This document shows, in pieces, positions 6,983 to 12,909 of a stretch of DNA of 12,909 nucleotides. Position numbers and translations under genes: made by a program. How positions within the stretch are numbered: position 1 is the first letter of the stretch; each line of letters opens with the position of its first letter. Under the pieces are notes generated by a model that had not been told where the DNA came from, made no database searches, and saw only the letters and a list, made by a program, of their open reading frames with translations. The stretch is from Bacteriovoracaceae bacterium UBA7317 (GTDB taxonomy: Bacteria > Bdellovibrionota > Bacteriovoracia > Bacteriovoracales > Bacteriovoracaceae). Location of the stretch: contig DKQD01000090.1 of the NCBI GenBank assembly GCA_002474345.1, positions 473-13,381 on the forward strand, read 5' to 3'.

Positions 6983-8419
6983 ATGATCGCTGGAAGTTTT
7001 CTCTGTTTTCTCATTCTTTTTGTTTTGATTGGTCTGGCCTCTACTTTCTATTCCAAAAAAACAGAGGAGGATTATTTAACAACTGGCCAGAATACAAAAC
7101 CTTGGTTAGTGGCACTCTCAGCTGTAGCAACAAATAACAGCGGTTACATGTTTATTGGTGTCATTGGATTCACTTATACAACTGGTCTTTCCTCCTTTTG
7201 GGTTACTTTTGGCTTTTTCTTTGGGGATTACCTTGCTTCTCTTTTAATTCATAAAAAGCTTCGGGTTAAGTCGGAAGAGAAAAAGTCCACTAGTTTTGGC
7301 CAACTCCTCTCCACATGGCAGGGACAAAATTTCAAAAAACTAAGAATCTTCACAGGCCTCATGACTCTCATTTTTCTTAGCATCTACGCTGCCGCTCAAT
7401 TCAAAGCTGGAAGTAAAGCCCTTCACGTCCTCTTCAATTGGGATTATTCCTATGGGGCCATCATTGGTGGAATCATTGTTTTACTCTATTGTTTAGCAGG
7501 AGGAATGAGAGCAAGTATTTGGACTGATGCTGCTCAATCGTTTGTAATGATTCTTTCTATGGCCTTATTAACCTGGACCGCCGTTGATTCTTTGGGGGGG
7601 ATCCAAGCTGTCTATAATAAGCTTTTATCAATTGACCCTAATTACCTTTCACTCACACCGACCTCGATAAAAGGGCAAGGCTTTTCAGCATTGGCGCTTT
7701 TTATTCTGGGATGGATATGCGCTGGCTTTGGTGTCATAGGACAGCCTCATATTATGATGAGGTTTATTACCCTTGATAACCCTCAAAATATGAAAAGGGC
7801 GAGGATTTATTATTACAGCTGGTATGGCGTCTTTAGTCTTTTAACAATCGTCGTAGGTCTTTGCGCTAGGTTGTTAATCCCTGAAGCAAGTGCCTTTGAT
7901 GCTGAGCTGGCCCTCCCCACGATTTCAAAAATCCTTCTCCCAGAAGTTCTTGTGGGACTAATTTTGGCCGGTTTATTTGCTGCGACGATGAGTACTGCCG
8001 ATTCACAAGTTCTTAGTTGTTCGAGTGCCATAAGCAAAGATATCCTTCCCCAAAAGAAAAACAATCTTTTATTTACAAAGATGTCGACAGTTTTTGTAGC
8101 AGTTTTCTCTCTTTTAATAGCTCTTTATGGTGGAACGAATGTTTTTAACCTTGTCATTGTTGCCTGGTCTATTTTAGCCGCCGCCTTTGCTCCTCTTATC
8201 ACACTTTTCGTTTTTCGCTTTTCACTAACTGAAAATGAATGCCTGCTTATTTCTATCACAGGTGTAATATCAACTTTGTTATGGCGGAATTTTGGTCTTT
8301 CCTCAACCCTTGCAGAAGTTGGCCCTGGTCTCGCCTCTGGCTTTATTATCTTTGGGATCTGCCAGATGTTAAAAAAACGCCTTATCTACAAAAAGGAAGG
8401 CCTGGATATTGCTTCTTGA
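6983..8419 (+). CDS. Sodium:solute symporter, PutP-like (SSS family)
   Basis: The product is 478 aa and strongly hydrophobic, with about 12-13 membrane helices, close to the sodium/proline symporter PutP (about 500 aa). It would import a small solute, possibly an amino acid, driven by the sodium gradient across the inner membrane. Family marks: the first core helix motif ATNNSGYMFIG (49-59), the short conserved GQPHIMMRF (253-261), and MSTADSQVLSCSSAISKD (336-353), where Ser337 and Thr338 match the PutP sodium-site Ser340/Thr341 pair. Asn51 stands where PutP has the sodium-binding Asp55; related SSS groups also appear to have Asn here, so this marks a subgroup rather than a defect. ATG 6983 has only a weak GGA upstream. 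The reading frame ends at 8419 and the next gene starts 31 bases later. Substrate cannot be assigned from sequence. Confidence 0.9.
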   Translation: MIAGSFLCFLILFVLIGLASTFYSKKTEEDYLTTGQNTKPWLVALSAVATNNSGYMFIGVIGFTYTTGLSSFWVTFGFFFGDYLASLLIHKKLRVKSEEKKSTSFGQLLSTWQGQNFKKLRIFTGLMTLIFLSIYAAAQFKAGSKALHVLFNWDYSYGAIIGGIIVLLYCLAGGMRASIWTDAAQSFVMILSMALLTWTAVDSLGGIQAVYNKLLSIDPNYLSLTPTSIKGQGFSALALFILGWICAGFGVIGQPHIMMRFITLDNPQNMKRARIYYYSWYGVFSLLTIVVGLCARLLIPEASAFDAELALPTISKILLPEVLVGLILAGLFAATMSTADSQVLSCSSAISKDILPQKKNNLLFTKMSTVFVAVFSLLIALYGGTNVFNLVIVAWSILAAAFAPLITLFVFRFSLTENECLLISITGVISTLLWRNFGLSSTLAEVGPGLASGFIIFGICQMLKKRLIYKKEGLDIAS

Positions 8420-8450
8420 AATTAAACCCCTAAGGCAATATTCTTTTACA

Positions 8451-9233
8451 ATGATGGCAAAATTAAAAAAGTTATACCTAGATGGCTTAATAAGTTTAAA
8501 TGTAAAAAAAGGACTCATTTACGCTTTTTTTCTTTTTCTTTCAATTTTCTCTTTTAATGCAAAAGCAGATGTAGACTTCATGATAAGAGGGGGACTTTTA
8601 TCTGGACTTTGGTCAATAGACGTAAATACTGATGCTTATACTTCAACGAGGAGAGGAAACATAGGTGGAGCGAATGCAGCAGCTTCTCTTTCTCTAGAAG
8701 GGAGTTTTTTTTCTATTGGACTTGAGTATGAACAATCAATTGAAGAACGTTGGTACTATGGGGATGCTTCAGAGACTTCAGACGATAATAACTGGGACTC
8801 AATGTCTGCCAATAAGAAAAAATATATTGCTTTCTTAGGTCTTGGAACTACGGGCCAAAATATGTTTTCCTTCATTTCAACACGGATAGGTTATGTAAAG
8901 GCGAACCTTGACCTTGGGAATAATATTCTTGCTAACAACCCAAAGGCAAGCTATGAAGGAAATGGGGTTAAGTTAAGCTTTTTCTATAAAAATATTTTTC
9001 AAACTCTCGACTGGGGCATCGACCTCTCACTGGACTTAAATTACATTCTTTACGATTCACTTTCAAGCAATGGATCAACAACCAAGTTACCCGGCACGAT
9101 CGGAAATTATACTTACTCTAAATTACAAGAGCTATCAGGTTCTTTAATGCTTGGTATTTCATTTACATTTTTAAAGAATATTTTAGAAATGCAACCAGGC
9201 GGAGAATTTTTTAAAATGCCAGGAGATAGCTAA
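8451..9233 (+). CDS. Probable outer-membrane beta-barrel protein
   Basis: The product is 260 aa, with a signal peptide: a Lys-rich N-region, a hydrophobic stretch LIYAFFLFLSIFSF and a likely cleavage site after NAKA (39), leaving about 221 aa. The N-region is unusually long (about 20 residues). The mature part has alternating polar/hydrophobic strands with aromatic ends (for example ASLSLEGSFFSIGLEY, FISTRIGYVKANLDL and GIDLSLDLNYILYD) separated by Asn/Ser/Gly-rich turns, as in small 8- to 10-strand barrels. It has no cysteine and no lipobox. The end, about 20 residues after the last strand, is not the usual aromatic barrel terminus. ATG 8451 is chosen because it gives a charged signal N-region; a TTG at 8409 overlapping the symporter is unlikely. 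No clear ribosome site is visible; AAGG lies 15 bases upstream. The specific function is not recognised. It may be co-transcribed with the symporter. Confidence 0.7.
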   Translation: MMAKLKKLYLDGLISLNVKKGLIYAFFLFLSIFSFNAKADVDFMIRGGLLSGLWSIDVNTDAYTSTRRGNIGGANAAASLSLEGSFFSIGLEYEQSIEERWYYGDASETSDDNNWDSMSANKKKYIAFLGLGTTGQNMFSFISTRIGYVKANLDLGNNILANNPKASYEGNGVKLSFFYKNIFQTLDWGIDLSLDLNYILYDSLSSNGSTTKLPGTIGNYTYSKLQELSGSLMLGISFTFLKNILEMQPGGEFFKMPGDS

Positions 9234-9246
9234 CTTTTTATCCCCT

Positions 9247-9693
9247 CTAATCCATTAAAAACTCTTCAAAAAAGAGTGCCTCAATTTCTTTCATTATTTT
9301 TGCCCTCTTTCCAATGTCTGGATCTTGTTCATCAGGCAATTGGATGCCTTTTTTCGCTCCCCAGTTTTTGAGACAGTAATTAACATAATTGCCATCTTCA
9401 AAAACTCCTCCTTCAAAAATACCATCTGAACTTGTCCAAACAATCAAATGAGTTGGGGACTTTTCAATCAATTCCCTAATAGAGGAATACAAATTTTTAT
9501 AACAAAAGAGAGGAATATCTATAGTCAGCATCGATTCACTAAATGCTTTTAAATCAGACCCCTCTTCTTTATCCAAAATCCACATTCCATCATCAGTGAC
9601 TTCACCTAACTTCTTTAGTTTTTCAAAAGCGTACTTCACATCATTGAAGTCGTGAAAAACTATGGAGCCACCTATAGTTGCAAAGATTCCCAT
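9247..9693 (-). CDS. Unrecognised 148-aa soluble protein
   Basis: I do not recognise this family. The protein is 148 aa, without signal peptide or membrane helix. It begins MGIFATIGGSIVFHDF, has a Lys-rich helix-like stretch (about 17-30), a central part with SPTHLIVWTSSDGIFEGG (79-96), and an acidic C-terminal helix (about 130-148, IMKEIEALFFEEFLMD). ATG 9693 is chosen because GAGAGG lies 9 bases upstream (9703-9708); the frame continues open to 9840, but that extension is AT-rich and starts without a ribosome site. The gene converges on the outer-membrane protein gene, with 13 bases between stops. It stands alone on its strand between unrelated genes and beside a gene-poor stretch, as accessory genes often do. 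Small acidic single-domain proteins of this kind include immunity-type proteins, but nothing here shows that role. Confidence 0.65.
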   Translation of the reverse strand: MGIFATIGGSIVFHDFNDVKYAFEKLKKLGEVTDDGMWILDKEEGSDLKAFSESMLTIDIPLFCYKNLYSSIRELIEKSPTHLIVWTSSDGIFEGGVFEDGNYVNYCLKNWGAKKGIQLPDEQDPDIGKRAKIMKEIEALFFEEFLMD

Positions 9694-10212
9694 TAACCAA
9701 GACCTCTCAACTTTTAGAATGTCACTAAATACTACACCAAAAAAAGGTCTTAGTTTGAGATTTCTGTAAGAAAAAAATAACTTATTAATATTACTAATTT
9801 TTGAAATAAAAAATAAATAATTTATATTGAAAAAAGCCAAGCCAATTTACTCTTTCCTCAAAAGCTGCCTCTTCGTAAGACACAGAAAGTTCAAAAATAA
9901 ATTAAGGCTAAGTTCTAACTCATTAAATATTATTCATAGTACTATTTTGGATTTTCATAATTCCTCCATCACAAAACTGACTAACCTTACTAACCCAACA
10001 CACATAAAAAAAGGGAGAAAATTCGCTAAAAAAGTCCAAAAAAAAATAGAGTTTTCTCTTTCAAGGAAATATGCACTCTTTTTTAACACTTTCACCCATA
10101 ATTTTATCGACCTTCCCAAAAAAAGCTAATAAAATCCACGAATAGAGGGATCGTTTTTTCGGCTAAGCGAAATTACTGACTCTAAATTTTAAAAAAGAAG
10201 ACTTAAAAAAAT
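9694..10212. other. Gene-poor AT-rich stretch
   Basis: About 520 bases with no gene I can support. The first 150 bases must hold the promoter of the minus-strand 148-aa gene. A plus-strand open frame from a TTG at 9827 to 10129 encodes a Lys/Asn/Phe-rich sequence without a ribosome site or family resemblance, and I do not call it. At 10157-10172 TTTCG and CGAAA form a small hairpin around GCTAAG. Because a clear terminator follows at 10213, part of this stretch is probably transcribed on the plus strand, perhaps as a small RNA. Confidence 0.4.
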
Positions 10213-10232
10213 AGGCCCGTAGGGCTTTTTTT
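10213..10232 (+). terminator. Rho-independent terminator with no obvious gene
   Basis: GCCC (10215-10218), loop GTA, GGGC (10222-10225) form a tight stem, extended by A-U and G-U pairs, and are followed directly by seven T (10226-10232). An A-run lies on the other side (10205-10211), so it could also work in the minus direction, but no minus-strand gene reads into it from the right. On the plus strand the nearest confident upstream gene ends nearly 1 kb away, at 9233. It shields the ketosynthase gene at 10305 from upstream transcription. Confidence 0.78.
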
Positions 10233-10304
10233 ATTTCTAAAACACTGAGGCTGAACCTTTCTCATCTTAAAAAAGCCTGGTGATTTAGTTAAAAGGTAAA
10301 CGTA

Positions 10305-11543
10305 ATGGAATTGAGAAGAGTCGCTATTACTGGAATGAATTCAATTTCAGGAATAGGCAACAATATAGACGAAATGTGGGACAACCTTATCAATGGAAAA
10401 ACTGGTATCGAAAAGTTTGACCTTTGCGGAGACCCAGATATGGCCCACTTCGCAGCAAGAGTTAAGAACCTTTCTTTTTCGGAAGAATTCTTTGATCACA
10501 AAGATTTGAAAAACCTAGACCTTTTTGCAAAATTTGGTGTTCAGGCCACAATGGATTTACTCCATAATCAGTCCTTCTTTGAAAAAGACAAATTTGGCTA
10601 TGACCCTTATCGAATAGGGTGCCTCATGGGTGTTGGTATTTTTGGTATCGAAACAATCAACGATGCTGCTCACAAATACACTAATGGAAAGAAAAGGGAT
10701 ATCTCTTATTACCACCTTGCTGCCATGATTCCAAATTCAGTTACAGCTCAAATTTCAATTAAGTCTGGTATAAAAGGAATTGCAAGCGCAGCTTCAAGCG
10801 CATGCTCTTCGGCATCCATAGCAATAGCTCAAGCTGCTCAAGAAATTATGCTTGGATCTCACGACATGATCATTACAGGTGGATCTGATTCTTCATTTGA
10901 AAACTCCTGGTATTATGGCTTTTCTAAACTCGCCTTAACTAAATATAAAGGTGATGATGTAAAAATGGCCTGCAAACCTTTTGATGTTGATAGAAAAGGA
11001 ACTGTTTTTGGGGAAGGTGCCGGAATTCTCATTCTTGAAGACTACGAAAAGGCCAAGCAAAGAGGAGCAACTATATACGGGGAGATTGTAGGATTTGGAA
11101 GCACATCAGACGCTTTCCACTCTCTTGCTATGGACCCAAAAGTTGAAGCCCCTATTGCGGCCATGAAAAATGCCTTAAAAATGGCCAATATTCAACCTTC
11201 CCAAATTGATTGGGTTAGCACCCATTCTCCAGGAACACCCAAAGGGGATATTGGAGAAGCACAGGCAATCCAAGAAGTCTTTGGTGAAAACCGTCCTCTC
11301 ATAACAGCTTTCAAGTCTTATTTAGGGCATAGTATGGGTGCTTCTGGTGCCCATGAATTGATTGCCCTGATTAAATCCGTTAATGAAGGGTATGCAGTCC
11401 CCACACTCAATTTAGAAAACGTAGACAAAAACTGCGACCTTAATCATGTCATGGGTGAGCCAATAAAAGTAAAAACCACCTATGCCCTCAAAAATGCTAT
11501 TGGATTTGGAGGAACAAATTCAAGCCTGGTTATAAAATTTTAA
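10305..11543 (+). CDS. Beta-ketoacyl-ACP synthase, FabF-like
   Basis: The product is 412 aa, the full length of KAS II enzymes, which condense malonyl-ACP with an acyl chain in fatty acid or polyketide-type synthesis in the cytoplasm. The Cys-His-His triad is intact: Cys167 in SSACSSAS, His307 in STHSPGTPKGD and His342 in LGHSMGASG, with the supporting Lys337 (FKSYLGH). The thiolase-fold start (RRVAITGM), PFDVDRKGTVFGEGAG (225-240) and the glycine-rich end GFGGTNSSLVI (400-410) agree. AAAAGG lies 8 bases before ATG 10305. Differences from housekeeping FabF are THSPGT instead of AHGTST and SSACSSAS instead of the usual TACATGTH around the nucleophile. There is no acyl carrier, reductase or malonyltransferase beside it. 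It may be a specialised paralogue for a lipid, lipid A acyl chain or secondary product rather than the main elongation enzyme. Confidence 0.87.
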   Translation: MELRRVAITGMNSISGIGNNIDEMWDNLINGKTGIEKFDLCGDPDMAHFAARVKNLSFSEEFFDHKDLKNLDLFAKFGVQATMDLLHNQSFFEKDKFGYDPYRIGCLMGVGIFGIETINDAAHKYTNGKKRDISYYHLAAMIPNSVTAQISIKSGIKGIASAASSACSSASIAIAQAAQEIMLGSHDMIITGGSDSSFENSWYYGFSKLALTKYKGDDVKMACKPFDVDRKGTVFGEGAGILILEDYEKAKQRGATIYGEIVGFGSTSDAFHSLAMDPKVEAPIAAMKNALKMANIQPSQIDWVSTHSPGTPKGDIGEAQAIQEVFGENRPLITAFKSYLGHSMGASGAHELIALIKSVNEGYAVPTLNLENVDKNCDLNHVMGEPIKVKTTYALKNAIGFGGTNSSLVIKF

Positions 11544-11585
11544 ATTAACTCGAAACAACTGGTTCTCTTCTTAAACAACATTAAA

Positions 11586-11627
11586 GTGTCAAAAGGACAC
11601 CGCCGGTTCTGCCTGACTTTTTTTTTC
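11586..11627 (+). terminator. Possible terminator after the ketosynthase
   Basis: GTGTC (11586-11590) and GACAC (11596-11600) form a 5-bp hairpin with loop AAAAG, about 40 bases after the ketosynthase stop. A run of nine T follows at about 11619-11627, but 18 bases further on, so the layout is not a standard intrinsic terminator. A longer imperfect pairing, GTCA...TGAC, enclosing ACCGCCGGT, would bring a stem directly against the T-run. Which fold forms is uncertain. Confidence 0.4.
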
Positions 11628-11745
11628 ATTACCTATTATCTCTTTTCAAAGACTTAGAAGTTTTTGGTAATGGCCTGTTTATTGCTTTTTTAAAAAGTAG
11701 CTAATACCAGACAAAACCAAGCATGCTGTAACAGGAGAAAGCATA

Positions 11746-12909
11746 ATGACAATAAAAAAGATCTTAACCAGTCTAATCGTTGGATTACTCATAACCCCAA
11801 CTCTCTCCTGGTCGTTTTTACACTCCTTTGGAAACAGTGGTTTTTCTGGCAAAAATGGCAAAGAAGGTTATAAGGGTGAAAAAGGTAAAGATATTACTAT
11901 AAGGGCGGAAGGACAAAATCAATTTTTAGACCTGTCTGGAAAAAATGGAAATAATGGTGGACATGGTACCTTAGGTGAAAATGCTAGGTGGTGTAATCAA
12001 ACAACACCAGACCATAACCTTGAAGGAGCTCATGGTGGTGATGGCGGCGATGGTGGTGATGGAGGCGATGGTGGCGATGGTGGAAATACGACCATCTATT
12101 ACACAAATCCAGGCGACCTTAGAGGAATTGTCGTGGATAGCTCACCAGGACAAGGAGGCCTAGGTGGTTTTGGTGCTGAAGGTGGATATGGCTGTGAATG
12201 CGAAACTTATGAATGGTCCAAATTTGTTACAGAAACAGATACAAAATGGGTAACCAAAAATATTTGTGATGAAAGCAATAACTGTACTGAAAAAAGAGAA
12301 CTTGTTCCCTTTAAGAGAGATGTTAGAAAAACCTATTCATGTGAAGATGGTCAAATGGGTCGCAGAGGAAAAGATGGTAAAAATGGTTATGGAGGCGTCT
12401 TAGGAAAAGTTAAGCTCATTCAAAAACAAACACCACTTGAAAAAGTTTATCCTAATGTCAACGAAAAGCTTTCCAAATTAACGAGAGGACCCATTTTATT
12501 ATCTCGTCATTTATGGGAAATAAAAACAGGAATTCATTCTATTCTAGGAGCAGGAAGCCAGGCAGATGACTACTATAGTGAATGGATTGGTCTTTATGAA
12601 AGATCTTTTTCTATTATTTGGAATGTTTCAAATAAATCAATCAATCCATATGGACATGTAAATGTAAATCTTAACCTTGATTCTACTAAAAATATCAAAA
12701 TTAAATTTCCTTATAACTTTTGGCCTAGGTACATAACTAAAAATGATAGAGGACAAGAGACGATTGAAATTTACAACGTCATGTTTAAGTCTGAAGCTGA
12801 AAAAATTAAGCCAACTAACCTTCAAGTTGAAGGGAAAAATACTTACCTCATCATAAAAGACCAGAGTCCTCAAAATAATGGTTTAAAAACGAGGTTTTAT
12901 ATTTCTGCA
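11746..12909 (+). CDS. Secreted collagen-like glycine-rich protein (partial)
   Basis: The frame opens at ATG 11746, with AGGAGA 7 bases upstream, and is still open at the window edge after 388 codons, so the C-terminus is missing. Residues 1-24 look like a signal peptide (KK, then ILTSLIVGLLITPTLSW); the exact cleavage site is unclear. Five blocks keep a Gly-X-Y register: 32-49, 65-79, 94-114 (including five perfect GGD triplets and one GGN), 137-151 and 202-220. Between the last two blocks is a charged segment with cysteines at 150, 152, 174, 180 and 199, plus Cys83 earlier; these could form disulfides after export. From about 221 on there is an ordinary beta-rich, non-repetitive domain with many Asn and aromatic residues. 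It is probably a surface or extracellular structural or adhesive protein, since bacterial collagen-like proteins are typically exposed. No anchor is visible. The function is otherwise unknown. Confidence 0.85.
   Translation, partial: MTIKKILTSLIVGLLITPTLSWSFLHSFGNSGFSGKNGKEGYKGEKGKDITIRAEGQNQFLDLSGKNGNNGGHGTLGENARWCNQTTPDHNLEGAHGGDGGDGGDGGDGGDGGNTTIYYTNPGDLRGIVVDSSPGQGGLGGFGAEGGYGCECETYEWSKFVTETDTKWVTKNICDESNNCTEKRELVPFKRDVRKTYSCEDGQMGRRGKDGKNGYGGVLGKVKLIQKQTPLEKVYPNVNEKLSKLTRGPILLSRHLWEIKTGIHSILGAGSQADDYYSEWIGLYERSFSIIWNVSNKSINPYGHVNVNLNLDSTKNIKIKFPYNFWPRYITKNDRGQETIEIYNVMFKSEAEKIKPTNLQVEGKNTYLIIKDQSPQNNGLKTRFYISA
12034..12087 (+). repeat. 9-bp tandem repeat coding GGD triplets
   Basis: Six tandem units of the form GGN-GGN-GAT (the last GGT-GGA-AAT) code for five GGD and one GGN within the collagen-like protein. 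Third positions vary from unit to unit while the protein is constant, so the repeat is old enough to have drifted at silent sites. Unit number could still change by slippage without breaking the frame. Confidence 0.85.

Noticed and set aside
9694..9840. Longer start for the 148-aa protein
   Set aside because: The extra 49 residues are AT-driven (Phe/Asn/Ile-rich) with no ribosome site; GAGAGG precedes ATG 9693.
9827..10129. 100-codon plus-strand open frame
   Set aside because: TTG start, no ribosome site and low-complexity Lys/Asn content; noted only as a possible explanation for the terminator at 10213.
11682..11707. TTGCTT and TAATAC considered as promoter of the collagen-like gene
   Set aside because: The spacing is only 14 bases, and no better pair was found in the 11628-11745 leader.
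11679..11861. Minus-strand open frame with a hydrophobic end
   Set aside because: It overlaps the signal peptide region of the collagen-like gene on the other strand, and its hydrophobicity mirrors that region.
12034..12087. Tandem repeat considered as a CRISPR array
   Set aside because: Units are 9 bp, contiguous without spacers and in frame with a coding sequence.
12637..12873. Minus-strand open frame near the window end
   Set aside because: It lies wholly inside the collagen-like gene, which has a start, a ribosome site and an export signal.

Overview
The window reads as chromosomal DNA of an AT-rich, LPS-bearing Gram-negative bacterium. The evidence is an MsbA-type lipid A flippase, a GT9 heptosyltransferase-like enzyme, a signal-peptide-bearing probable outer-membrane barrel and nucleotide-sugar enzymes. 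The low GC content, the lineage-unspecific gene order and the secreted collagen-like protein would fit a Bdellovibrionota/Bacteriovorax-like organism. That placement is an impression, not a result, because the window has no rRNA, tRNA or other phylogenetic marker.

Left part (1-1939): a decaying end of a surface-polysaccharide locus. On the minus strand, 112-447 is a SAM-dependent methyltransferase gene broken by an in-frame stop. One apparently intact nucleotide-sugar reductase gene (RmlD family, 622-1473) follows on the plus strand. Behind it lie pieces of a GDP-mannose 4,6-dehydratase (gmd). A middle-region fragment with an internal stop lies at about 1493-1615. A second piece at 1691-1924 has the gmd N-terminus fused in frame to the gmd C-terminus, with the catalytic core deleted.

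Middle part (1940-6914): envelope biogenesis. msbA (plus) converges, with a single base between the stop codons, on a two-gene minus-strand operon encoding a GT2-like and a GT4-like glycosyltransferase. A divergent intergenic region of about 260 bp separates this operon from a plus-strand GT9 glycosyltransferase. Together these genes would export the lipid A core and decorate it or another surface glycan.

Right part (6915-12909): a sodium:solute symporter (PutP-like, SSS family), a probable beta-barrel outer-membrane protein just downstream, and an unrecognised 148-aa protein on the minus strand. Next comes a gene-poor stretch of about 600 bp ending in a clear intrinsic terminator with no obvious gene to serve. 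A stand-alone FabF-type ketosynthase with all catalytic residues follows. Last is the 5' part of a secreted collagen-like protein (11746 to the window edge) with five Gly-X-Y blocks, including a perfect GGD tandem repeat.

I found no mobile element, CRISPR array, tRNA or rRNA. I cannot point to a clearly new multi-gene system. The most interesting items are the collagen-like protein, the gmd deletion-fusion and the orphan terminator.
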